A stretch of 32,039 nucleotides of DNA from Pseudomonadota bacterium. Its GTDB lineage: Bacteria > Pseudomonadota > Alphaproteobacteria > Rhizobiales > Xanthobacteraceae. A program made the translations under genes and the position numbers. The DNA lies in NCBI GenBank assembly GCA_018971625.1, contig JAGXAJ010000054.1, forward strand, positions 1 through 32,039, given 5' to 3'. The notes under the pieces are model-generated. The model did no database searches. It saw only the letters and a program-made list of their open reading frames with translations, and was not told the DNA's origin. This document shows, in pieces, positions 17,362 through 24,821 of the stretch (the stretch's first letter is position 1; each line of letters starts with the position of its first letter).

Positions 17362-18561
17362 CTAGCTTGATTTTGATTTCAGCATCGCGGTTGTCAATGG
17401 CACCAGCATGATGCCATGGCTTTCCAGCGCCTTGGACCAGGCGCCGATCCGCTCGATCGAGATCGGCAGCGCCGAGGCGACGCCGATGGCGGTTCCGTGA
17501 TCTTTCGCCAGTGTTTCGAGATTGGCGAGCGCGCGGTCGATTTCCACCGCGGTTGGCACCGTATCGATGCTGACATCGGCCTTGGCGAACGGCATAGCCT
17601 GGCTTGCCGCCACCGAGGCAGCGACGCTGCGCGGCGACGATCCGTCGTCGAAATAACCGAGTCCGCGCTTGGCGGCCTCGCGGATGATCGGCTGCATCAC
17701 CGCATCGGCGGCCACGAAGCGGCCTCCCATGAAATTGGCGATGCCGACATAACCCTGGAAACGGCTGAGATGCCAATACATCCGGTCGAGATTCTGTTCC
17801 GGGCTTAGCGTCGTGAGGAGGGTTTGCGGGCCGGGATCGTTGTCGGGATAATCGAACGGCTCCATCGGAATCTGCAGCAGGATCTCATGACGCTCCGCGC
17901 GCGCCCGTTCTGCAAGCTTGCCGGGATCCGAACCGTAAGGGGTGAACGCCAGCGTCACTGCGGACGGCAGTTTCATGATGGCATCGGTGGTCTTTGCAGC
18001 ACCGACGCCAAGGCCGCCGACAACGACGGCGACCACCGGCATTTTCGCAGCCCTCGCACGGTCGGCTTCGGCCGCATAGACCGTGAATGGCTTCAGTCCG
18101 TCGGCGGCCACCGGGATCATCCCGTAGCGGGATTTTTCGAGCAGCCGCCGATCGATCCCGGTCATCATCGACGGAAACGTCGAGGCAGCTTCGGCCTTGT
18201 CGCTGCCGTCGTCTGGCCCTATCGGGACTTCGTGGCGCGCGCCGCTGGAACCGTCGATCATGGTCACAGTCTGTTGACTGCCCGATGCGGCCTGCTTGGG
18301 CGCGGACTTCGCTGTCGGCTCGGACGAGCTGGTGGAAGTGGCCTTTTCACCCGGGCTCTGCTGAGGGAGCGCGATGCGCACAATCGGTTCGCCGCCGAAC
18401 GGGTTGCTATTGAAAATCGCAAAACCCGCGAAGGTCGCCAGGAACAGCCCCAGCGGCACCGCGAGCGCCTGCATTGCGGTAAAAGGCAGCCGAAATCGGC
18501 GCTTGGCGCGCGCGGTATTCTGTCCAAGCGGTGTGCTCAGATCGTCGGCCGTCTCTGCCAT
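17362..18561 (-). CDS. divergent polysaccharide deacetylase family protein (YibQ-like)
   Basis: The protein has 399 residues from ATG 18561, which has GGGAGG ideally placed; a start 45 bases earlier lacks this. A cytoplasmic N-terminus is followed by one membrane helix (about residues 30-52, ALAVPLGLFLATFAGFAIF), a Ser/Thr/Ala-rich linker, and from about residue 165 a TIM-barrel-like NodB-related domain: PVVAVVVGGLGV, LAFTPYGSDPGKLAERAR, HEILLQIPMEPFDYPDNDPGPQTL, FMGGRFVAAD, YFDDGSS. This matches the divergent polysaccharide deacetylase (DUF610) family often encoded beside envC and ctpA. The usual first Asp of active NodB enzymes is not seen at the VVVGGLG strand, so enzyme activity is uncertain. 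Probably periplasmic and envelope-related. Confidence 0.85.
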   Translation of the reverse strand: MAETADDLSTPLGQNTARAKRRFRLPFTAMQALAVPLGLFLATFAGFAIFNSNPFGGEPIVRIALPQQSPGEKATSTSSSEPTAKSAPKQAASGSQQTVTMIDGSSGARHEVPIGPDDGSDKAEAASTFPSMMTGIDRRLLEKSRYGMIPVAADGLKPFTVYAAEADRARAAKMPVVAVVVGGLGVGAAKTTDAIMKLPSAVTLAFTPYGSDPGKLAERARAERHEILLQIPMEPFDYPDNDPGPQTLLTTLSPEQNLDRMYWHLSRFQGYVGIANFMGGRFVAADAVMQPIIREAAKRGLGYFDDGSSPRSVAASVAASQAMPFAKADVSIDTVPTAVEIDRALANLETLAKDHGTAIGVASALPISIERIGAWSKALESHGIMLVPLTTAMLKSKSS

Positions 18562-18689
18562 GAACCTCCCCGAATCAGACCGGGCGAAGATAGCACGGCC
18601 GGCCAATTCAGCCGCACATCGCAGGCTCCGGCAATTCGGCTAAGGCTGGTTCTTTACGGGCGCGCCGCCATCGGAACTCATACAGCAAA

Positions 18690-18746
18690 GGGGCGGCCCA
18701 AGGTCGCCCTTCAAAGGGCCGCCCTTTCAAAAGCCGCCCGTTCAAT
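18690..18746 (-). repeat. GC-rich repeats with hairpin between ctpA and yibQ
   Basis: GGGCGGCCC (18691-18699) is perfectly inverted as GGGCCGCCC (18716-18724), extended by AAA/TTT with one bulged G. Read on the minus strand, three degenerate units of the type GAA-GGGCGGC-TTT follow each other. The hairpin is 45 bases after the ctpA stop with a short T-run, so it may act as a terminator or partial attenuator between ctpA and the yibQ-like gene. Confidence 0.5.
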
Positions 18747-18769
18747 TCAGCCTGCCCGGCGAAGCGCGA

Positions 18770-20152
18770 TCAGTTGGCTTGCTTGGCGGCGGGCTTGTCG
18801 GTCGCGTTGTCGTTTGCGGCCTTGTCATTCGCCGCCTTGTCGCCATTGGCGGCGGCGCTCGGATTGACCTTGATGCCATGCAGCAGATCGTCGGCCATCT
18901 TGAGCGCCTTGTCGTCCTTGGCATCCGGCGGCACATAGGATTGTGAGCCGGTCTTCTCGTCGCCGTCGGATTTCAGATGGCCGCGCAGCGAAGCTTCGCC
19001 CTTGGTGTCGGTGCGCGACTTCAGCTCGTCCGGGACGTCCTGCAGCACCTCGATATCCGGAACGATGCCCTTGGCCTGAATCGATTTGCCCGAAGGTGTG
19101 TAGTAGCGCGCCGTGGTCAGGCGTAGCGCGCCATTGCCCGACCCGAGCGGAATGATGGTCTGCACCGAACCCTTGCCGAACGAGCGGGTGCCGACCAGCG
19201 TCGCGCGCTTGTGATCCTGGAGTGCGCCGGCGACGATCTCCGAAGCCGAAGCCGAACCGCCATTGATTAGCACGATCAGCGGCTTGCCCTTGGTCAGGTC
19301 GCCCGGATGAGCCACGCGGCGCTGGGTTTCCTCGGCATTGCGGCCGCGGGTGGAGACGATCTCGCCACGATCGAGGAAGGTGTCGGACACCGTCACCGCC
19401 TCTTCCAGCAATCCGCCGGGATTGTTCCTGAGGTCGATGATGTAGCCTTTCAGCTTGTCGCCGATCTGGCTCTGCAGATTGGCGATTTCCTTCTTGAGGC
19501 CTTCGGTGGTTTGTTCGTTGAACGTGGTAATGCGGATATAGGCGATGTCGCCGGCTTCGACATGCGCGCGCACCGAGCGGACGCGGATATTGTCGCGCAC
19601 CAGTGTGACTTCGATCGGATTGTCCTGGCCCTTGCGGATGATCTTCAGCTTGATCTTGGTGTTGACCGGGCCGCGCATTTTCTCGACCGCCTGGTTGAGC
19701 GTGAGCCCCTGCACCGCTTCGTCATCGAGATTGGTAATGATGTCATTGGCCATGATGCCGGCCTTGGACGCCGGTGTGTCGTCGATCGGCGAGACCACCT
19801 TGATCAGGCCGTCTTCCATCGTGACTTCGATGCCGAGGCCGCCGAATTCGCCACGGGTCTGCACCTGCATGTCGCGGAAGCTTTTGGCATCCATGTAGCT
19901 CGAATGCGGGTCGAGGCCGGAGAGCATGCCGCTGATGGCGGACTCGATCAGTTTGCTGTCGTCAGGCTTCTCGACATAGTCGCTGCGGACACGTTCGAAT
20001 ACGTCGCCGAACAAATTGAGCTGGCGATAGGTGTCGGCGGTCGCGGCACGCGCGCTCGATCCCATGAACACCGAGCGAGGTTGGGTCACGAACAGCATCG
20101 CAGCCGCGCCGGCAGCGGCGCTGAGAAGAGCCAAAGTCGTCTTGCGCATCAT
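18770..20152 (-). CDS. ctpA: C-terminal processing peptidase, S41 family
   Basis: The protein has 460 residues. A signal peptide (about 1-36) is followed by the N-terminal helical part, a PDZ domain (about 100-190; FGGLGIEVTMEDG) and the S41 protease core. The Ser/Lys dyad is Ser302 (NGGSASASE) and Lys327 (GTRSFGKGS), with Gln331 nearby. The 25-residue Ser-Lys spacing equals that of known CtpA enzymes. The last 30 residues are a low-complexity Asn/Asp/Lys/Ala tail. It acts in the periplasm, trimming protein C-termini, often envelope hydrolases. Its ATG overlaps the stop of the EnvC-like gene by four bases (ATGA), indicating translational coupling with a probable partner. A second ATG three bases on is possible. 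Confidence 0.94.
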   Translation of the reverse strand: MMRKTTLALLSAAAGAAAMLFVTQPRSVFMGSSARAATADTYRQLNLFGDVFERVRSDYVEKPDDSKLIESAISGMLSGLDPHSSYMDAKSFRDMQVQTRGEFGGLGIEVTMEDGLIKVVSPIDDTPASKAGIMANDIITNLDDEAVQGLTLNQAVEKMRGPVNTKIKLKIIRKGQDNPIEVTLVRDNIRVRSVRAHVEAGDIAYIRITTFNEQTTEGLKKEIANLQSQIGDKLKGYIIDLRNNPGGLLEEAVTVSDTFLDRGEIVSTRGRNAEETQRRVAHPGDLTKGKPLIVLINGGSASASEIVAGALQDHKRATLVGTRSFGKGSVQTIIPLGSGNGALRLTTARYYTPSGKSIQAKGIVPDIEVLQDVPDELKSRTDTKGEASLRGHLKSDGDEKTGSQSYVPPDAKDDKALKMADDLLHGIKVNPSAAANGDKAANDKAANDNATDKPAAKQAN

Positions 20153-21528
20153 CCGCGAACCTTCTCGCCTTCATTTGTGGCCCACCATGGGCCTGGATCG
20201 ATTGGAGTGCCGTCCTTACGGAACTCGATATAGAGCACGGGCTGACTCGCGTTGGCAGCGAGAATGGACGCGACCCGTGAGGTTGTTCCCATGGTCGCAA
20301 CCGGCTCCCCCGTAAGTACAAACTGGCCGATGTTAACCGAAATGCGCTCCATCCCGGCGATCACGACATGATACCCGCCACCGGCATTGAGGATCAAGAG
20401 TTGTCCGTAGCTGCGAAACGGACCAGCGTAGACGACCCAGCCATCACACGGGGTTGTGACCTGCGCGCCGGGCCGGGTTGCCAAGGAAATGCCTTTTTCG
20501 ACACCGCCCACGCCGTCGGACCCGCCAAAATCGCGAATCTTGATACCGTTTACCGGCAGAGCAAATAAGCCCTTGGCAGCGGCAAAGGCAATCGCCGGGC
20601 TCAGTCGGGACGGATCCTTGAGCGCGCCCAGATTCGGCTTGCCGTTGAGATTGGCCGGGGTCCCCTGCAGATTCGCAATGGCAGCCGCTTTCGCCGCGGT
20701 CCTGGAATCCTGCTCCATTTTGGCAATCAGGCCCTGCAGGCTGTCGACCTGTTTGGACAGCGCTATGGCACGCATGCTTTCCGCCGCCATGTCCTTTTCG
20801 ATCGAACTCTGCTGCCGCTGCCGTTCGTCGATCAGGGCTGCGAGCCTGATCTGATCGTTCTTGAGGTTGTCACGGTCGGCCGCCAGCCGGTCGCGCTCGC
20901 TGGCGATGGTCTTGCGCAGCGCGACCAGTTCGCCGAGCTCGCCGGCGAGTTTCTGCGCGCGTGCGCGCAACTCGGGCACCACCGATCCGAGCAGTATCGC
21001 GGTACGCAGTGACGCAAGCGCGTCCTCCGGGCGCACCAGCAATGCCGGCGGCGAACGGCGGCCCGCGCGTTGCAGGGCGGCCAGCACTTCGACAATTTCG
21101 GAGCGGCGCGAATCGAGTGAGCCGCGAATTTCCTGCTCGCGGGCGTCGAGCGGCCGCAGCCGCGTTTCGGCGTCGTCGATCTTGGCCTCGACACCGCGCA
21201 CCTGGGCCGCGATGTCGATCAACTGCTGATTGAGCTTGCTGCGATCCTGGCCGATGGCCGCAATGTCGGCCTTGAGTTTCTCCTGGGTGTCGGCGGCGCT
21301 CTTTTGCTGGGCGCGGGCGGCTTCCAGTTCCTGCTCGCGCTGCTTGATCGCGTCGGGCGACGGGCTCGAAGCCGGCGCTGGCGTTGTGGCCGCCATTTGC
21401 GCCGCTGCCGGCGCGTTGCCGGAAAGTCCCGCCGAGAGCAATGCGATCGAAAGCGGGATCCGGAATGCGCGGAAATGGCCACGACGGGCAGTGTCGAAAC
21501 GCGAATCGGTGTCCGGACTTCGCTGCAT
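20149..21528 (-). CDS. EnvC-like murein hydrolase activator (degenerate M23/LytM)
   Basis: The protein has 459 residues: a signal peptide (about 20-43, ending PAAAQ), a long coiled coil (about 58-280, rich in Gln, Arg, Glu, Asp) and a C-terminal LytM fold (about 320-450; KGLFALPVNG, ...TPCDGWVVYAG, YGQLLILNAGGGYHVVIAG, LYIEFRKDG). The zinc ligands of active M23 peptidases are missing: where HxGxD is expected it has EKGIS, and the later HxH is not present. This matches EnvC, which has no hydrolase activity and switches on septal amidases. Start ATG 21528 has CAGGG nearby. Stop overlaps ctpA start. Confidence 0.9.
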   Translation of the reverse strand: MQRSPDTDSRFDTARRGHFRAFRIPLSIALLSAGLSGNAPAAAQMAATTPAPASSPSPDAIKQREQELEAARAQQKSAADTQEKLKADIAAIGQDRSKLNQQLIDIAAQVRGVEAKIDDAETRLRPLDAREQEIRGSLDSRRSEIVEVLAALQRAGRRSPPALLVRPEDALASLRTAILLGSVVPELRARAQKLAGELGELVALRKTIASERDRLAADRDNLKNDQIRLAALIDERQRQQSSIEKDMAAESMRAIALSKQVDSLQGLIAKMEQDSRTAAKAAAIANLQGTPANLNGKPNLGALKDPSRLSPAIAFAAAKGLFALPVNGIKIRDFGGSDGVGGVEKGISLATRPGAQVTTPCDGWVVYAGPFRSYGQLLILNAGGGYHVVIAGMERISVNIGQFVLTGEPVATMGTTSRVASILAANASQPVLYIEFRKDGTPIDPGPWWATNEGEKVRG

Positions 21529-21575
21529 CGAACCCTGATCAGTGTCTTTGTCTCAGTGTCTTTGTCGCCGGCGGT

Positions 21576-22058
21576 TCACGCGCGGTGATAGGGATGAGCG
21601 GCCAGAATGGTGGCGGCTCGGTAAATCTGTTCCAGAAGCATGACGCGAACCATTTGGTGCGGCCAGGTCGCCGAGCCGAACGCAATTGCGAGTTTTGCTT
21701 TGCGCCGTAAATCGGGCGAAAGTCCGTCGGCGCCGCCGATCACAAAAATAGCCTGCGCAACCGCTTCGTCCCGCCAGCGGCCGAGTTGCCGGGCAAAACT
21801 GGCGCTATCGAGGTTGTCGCCGCGCTCGTCCAGCGCCACCAATACCGACTTCTCGGGAACGACGGTGGAAATCGCCGCGGCTTCCTCAGCGATTCGGGTG
21901 GTAGTGTCGCGGGCTCTGCTTTCGGGAATCTCGCGAATTTCAAGGCCGCGAAAGCCAAGCTTGCGGCCGATATCGTCAAAGCGCTCGCGATAGCGCTCGG
22001 CCAGCTCCCGCTCCGGGCCCTGCTTCAGCCGGCCGATGGAAACGACGACGAGGCGCAT
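21576..22058 (-). CDS. rlmH: 23S rRNA (pseudouridine1915-N3)-methyltransferase
   Basis: The protein has 160 residues from ATG 22058; a TTG one codon earlier is in frame but unlikely. It is a SPOUT-class methyltransferase that modifies pseudouridine 1915 in helix 69 of 23S rRNA on assembled 70S ribosomes. Seen: N-terminal RLVVVSIGRLK, central LDERGDNLDSASFA, the knotted SAM site FVIGGADGLSPDLR, and the C-terminal EQIYRAATILAAHPYHRA. All of these are family hallmarks at the usual spacing. It is 48 bp after the rsfS stop, in the same order as in many proteobacteria. Confidence 0.96.
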   Translation of the reverse strand: MRLVVVSIGRLKQGPERELAERYRERFDDIGRKLGFRGLEIREIPESRARDTTTRIAEEAAAISTVVPEKSVLVALDERGDNLDSASFARQLGRWRDEAVAQAIFVIGGADGLSPDLRRKAKLAIAFGSATWPHQMVRVMLLEQIYRAATILAAHPYHRA

Positions 22059-22106
22059 CAACGCACGCTAGCATGCGTCGCGGCCGATTCGCAGCGGTTC
22101 AACCTC

Positions 22107-22556
22107 TCAGATCGCCTTCGCCGTTGCCGGATCCTGAGCCCACAATCTTTCCAGATTGTAGAACTCCCGCACCTCAGGCCGGAAGACGTGCACGATCACG
22201 TCGCCGGAATCGATCAGCACCCAGTCGCAATTGGGCAAGCCCTCGACGTGGACGCCTTTGATGCCGGTTTCCTTCAGACCCTTGGTGACATTTTCCGCAA
22301 TCGCTCCGACGTGCCGGTTTACCCGGCCCGTGGTGACGACCATGTAGTCGGAAAATGCTGATTTGCCGCGGAGATCGATGGTGACCGTTTCTTCCGCCTT
22401 CATGTCGTCGAGGCGGGAGAGGATCATGTTCAGGGTCTTGTCGGCGGCACCTTGCGCCTTCAAGGCCTGAGCCTTTGTCGATGTTTTACGCGTCTTGGAC
22501 TTAGCTGACCCAGACTTGGTCAAACCAGACTTGGGTAAAACAGACTTGGACAACAC
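22107..22556 (-). CDS. rsfS: ribosome silencing factor
   Basis: The protein has 149 residues as read from GTG 22556. Residues about 36-145 are the RsfS/DUF143 domain (ILSRLDDMKAEETVTIDL, FSDYMVVTTGRVNRHV, DWVLIDSGDVIVHVF, YNLERLW). It binds ribosomal protein L14 and blocks subunit joining in poor growth conditions. The N-terminal 35 residues are a Lys/Ser-rich tail partly built from a five-residue repeat (KSVLP, KSGLT, KSGSA), coded by a 15-bp tandem repeat. The true start is unsure: GTG 22556 has no ribosome binding site at the proper distance, while GAAAGGAA stands seven bases before an in-frame CTG at 22568. The core domain does not depend on this choice. Confidence 0.92.
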   Translation of the reverse strand: MLSKSVLPKSGLTKSGSAKSKTRKTSTKAQALKAQGAADKTLNMILSRLDDMKAEETVTIDLRGKSAFSDYMVVTTGRVNRHVGAIAENVTKGLKETGIKGVHVEGLPNCDWVLIDSGDVIVHVFRPEVREFYNLERLWAQDPATAKAI

Positions 22557-22564
22557 AGATGTGG
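22511..22564. repeat. 15-bp tandem repeat at the rsfS 5' end
   Basis: CAGACTTGG recurs at 22511, 22526 and 22541, with CAGATGTGG at 22556, an exact 15-bp period (four units). The spacers TCAAAC, GTAAAA and ACAACA also resemble each other. The unit is a multiple of three, so copy changes would lengthen or shorten the N-terminal tail without a frameshift. Confidence 0.8.
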
Positions 22565-22670
22565 CCAGGGACCATTCCTTTCACTGCATCGCGAACGCCG
22601 AATCCGGCGCCTGCCGACCATACTACGCATGTGGGGTTAATGGTTTCAATATTCCAGTAACCCTGTCGCG

Positions 22671-23318
22671 TCACTTCCTCCAGCTGCCGTCCAGGTTCCG
22701 CAATCCGGTGGACGACAGATCGAGCTTCATACCAGTCAAGAACGTCCAGGCCGGCGCTCGCTGATCGGCGAGCCGGCCAGCCCTGCTCTCGGGCAGGCGG
22801 AAATTCGCCAGCGCCTGCGCCGCGGGCGAGGAAAGCGCGCGGAAGCTTTGCGGCGGGCGGTCGATGACAGCGATCGGCACCTCGGCGGCGATGCGCCGCC
22901 AGTTTTGCCAACGATGGAACTGCGCGAGGTTGTCAGCGCCCATGATCCAGACCAGGCGCAGGCCGGAAGTGCGGCGGCGCAGATATGCAATCGTGTCGAA
23001 AGTGTAGCGGGTTCCAATGACAGCTTCGAGACAGCTGACATCGATGCGTGGATCGTTGGCTATTCGGCGTGCCGCCTCGGCCCGTTGATCCAGGCCATGC
23101 AGGCCGCCGTGATCCTTGAGCGGATTGCCCGGTGTCACCAGCCACCACACCCGGTCGAGGTTCAGGCGCTTGATGGCAAACAGGCTGATGGCCCGATGGG
23201 CGGCATGCGGCGGATTGAACGAGCCGCCAAGCAGGCCGATCCGCATGCCATCGGCATAGAGCGGGAGCGCCTGCACGACAGGGCGCGACGCAATTGGCGC
23301 TTCTTTCAACGGATCCAC
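22671..23318 (-). CDS. nadD: nicotinate-nucleotide adenylyltransferase
   Basis: The enzyme joins nicotinate mononucleotide to AMP from ATP, giving deamido-NAD. It has 215 residues if started at GTG 23318. The nucleotidyltransferase motif GGSFNPPH (31-38) and the C-terminal LSSTGLRN, equivalent to the ISSTxxR signature, are both present. WWLVTPGNPLKDH and WIMGADNLAQFHRW are typical NadD segments. The start is uncertain: MRIGLLGG (ATG 23246) begins right at the first strand and would give 191 residues, while the GTG keeps a 24-residue leader. Neither has a strong ribosome binding site. It is 95 bp after a degenerate repeat copy and follows proA. Confidence 0.93.
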   Translation of the reverse strand: MDPLKEAPIASRPVVQALPLYADGMRIGLLGGSFNPPHAAHRAISLFAIKRLNLDRVWWLVTPGNPLKDHGGLHGLDQRAEAARRIANDPRIDVSCLEAVIGTRYTFDTIAYLRRRTSGLRLVWIMGADNLAQFHRWQNWRRIAAEVPIAVIDRPPQSFRALSSPAAQALANFRLPESRAGRLADQRAPAWTFLTGMKLDLSSTGLRNLDGSWRK

Positions 23319-23336
23319 GGCGTCCGCGAGACTGTC

Positions 23337-23405
23337 GCATTTTCTTCACGCGAAACGGACATCGCTCGGGATCGCGTCGGGGGCAGGCTTTTGCTTGAAA
23401 ACGCC
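23337..23405 (-). repeat. degenerate dispersed hairpin repeat, copy E
   Basis: Read on the minus strand it starts GGGCGTTTTCAAGC and ends with GTTTCGCGTGAAGAAATGC, matching the ends of copies A-D, while the middle has diverged. It occupies the space between proA and nadD. Confidence 0.5.
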
Positions 23406-23412
23406 CTGATAT

Positions 23413-24705
23413 TCACGGCCGCGTCTGTCCAGTGCCATGGACGCGATATTTGAAACTGGTCAGTTGCTCGGCGCCGACCGGACCGCGGGCATGGAATTTC
23501 CCGGTCGCGATCCCGATTTCCGCGCCGAAGCCGAACTCGCCGCCGTCAGCGAACTGGGTCGAGGCATTGTGCAGCACGATTGCCGAGTCGACCTCGTTGA
23601 GAAACTTGCGTGCGGCGTTGTCGTCCTCGGTCACGATCGCATCGGTGTGATGCGAGCCGTGGTCGTGGATATGCGCGATCGCCGCGTCGACGCCATCGAC
23701 CACTTTTGCCGTGATGATGGCATCCTCATATTCGGTATCCCAGTCTTCTTCGGTCGCAGGCTTTACCCGCGTATCGACGCGTTGTACGGCGTCATCGCCG
23801 CGCACTTCGCAGCCGGCCTCGATCAGCATGGTGACGAGCGGTTTCAGGTTGTCCGCAGCACCTGCGCGATCGACCAGCAAGGTTTCGGCAGCGCCGCAGA
23901 CGCCGGGGCGGCGCATCTTGGCATTGAGCACGATCGATTTCGCCATCTGAAGATTGGCGGCGCGATCGACGTAAACATGATTGACGCCCTCGAGATGCGC
24001 GAACACCGGCACGCGCGCCTCGGCCTCGACGCGGGCCACGAGGCTCTTGCCGCCGCGCGGCACGATAACGTCGACGCCACCGTTCAATCCGGTCAGCAGC
24101 AACCCGACCGCCGCGCGGTCGCGGGTCGGCACCAATGTGACCGCGGCTTCCGGCAGGCCCGCCTTCCGCAATCCCTCCACCAGGCAGGCATGGATCGCGC
24201 GGCAGGAGCGGAAACTGTCGGAGCCGCCGCGCAGGATCACCGCGTTGCCGGATTTGAGGCACAGCACGCCAGCATCGGCTGCGACATTGGGACGGCTTTC
24301 GAAGATCACCGCCACCACGCCAAGCGGCACGCGCACGCGTTCGATGGTCATGCCGTTCGGCCGCTGCCAGCTTTCGGTCACGCGGCCTACGGGATCGGGA
24401 ATATCGCGTACGGTCCTGATCCCGTCCGCCATCGCCTCGATGCGCGCCTGCGTCAGCGTTAGCCGGTCGATGAAGGCAGACGTCGCGCCATTGCCACGAA
24501 CTTCGGCGACGTCCTCGGCATTGGCAGCGAGGATCATGGAGGCCTGGGCCCGGATGGCGTGCTCCATCGCATCGAGCGCACGATTTTTCCGCTCGGGCGG
24601 GGCAAGACCCAGGACACGGGCGGCGGCGCGCGCTTGTGCAGCCAGATCGGCCATCAGGGCCGGCAGATCGGCGTTTCCGTCGATAGCCTTTAGTGGCGCG
24701 CTCAT
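23413..24705 (-). CDS. proA: glutamate-5-semialdehyde dehydrogenase (gamma-glutamyl phosphate reductase)
   Basis: This is the second enzyme of proline synthesis, reducing glutamyl-5-phosphate with NADPH. It has 430 residues from ATG 24705, the normal length; an ATG 27 bases earlier is also in frame. The aldehyde dehydrogenase-like fold shows PLGVVAVIFESRPNV (nucleotide-binding), KSGNAVILRGGSDS, the catalytic Cys270 in RRPGVCGAAE, and EFGFGAEIGIATGKFHARGPVG near the C-terminus. It follows proB by 116 bp on the same strand, as usual, and the two products form a channelled pair. Confidence 0.96.
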   Translation of the reverse strand: MSAPLKAIDGNADLPALMADLAAQARAAARVLGLAPPERKNRALDAMEHAIRAQASMILAANAEDVAEVRGNGATSAFIDRLTLTQARIEAMADGIRTVRDIPDPVGRVTESWQRPNGMTIERVRVPLGVVAVIFESRPNVAADAGVLCLKSGNAVILRGGSDSFRSCRAIHACLVEGLRKAGLPEAAVTLVPTRDRAAVGLLLTGLNGGVDVIVPRGGKSLVARVEAEARVPVFAHLEGVNHVYVDRAANLQMAKSIVLNAKMRRPGVCGAAETLLVDRAGAADNLKPLVTMLIEAGCEVRGDDAVQRVDTRVKPATEEDWDTEYEDAIITAKVVDGVDAAIAHIHDHGSHHTDAIVTEDDNAARKFLNEVDSAIVLHNASTQFADGGEFGFGAEIGIATGKFHARGPVGAEQLTSFKYRVHGTGQTRP

Positions 24706-24821
24706 ATTGGTTCCAGCTTTCGTTAACGCCATGTCCTAGCACGGAAATCACAGGGAAATCCACGTCCCGCAGCGTGCAGCGACGCGATTGCGAGGTGGAC
24801 GGCAGCGCATCGGCCAATGGC

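Noticed and set aside
16772..17776. 334-residue version of the second Nudix protein
   Set aside because: The first 167 residues are the out-of-frame shadow of the YibQ-like gene; the Nudix protein starts at 17275.
22511..22564. Regularly spaced repeats as a possible CRISPR remnant
   Set aside because: The unit is 15 bp with no unique spacers and lies within a coding sequence, so it is a minisatellite.
22501..22911. Minus-strand open frame ending in VQVCFTQVWFDQVWVS
   Set aside because: It is the alternative frame over nadD's 3' end and the 15-bp repeats of rsfS, with no family similarity; kept only as a note on rsfS start uncertainty.
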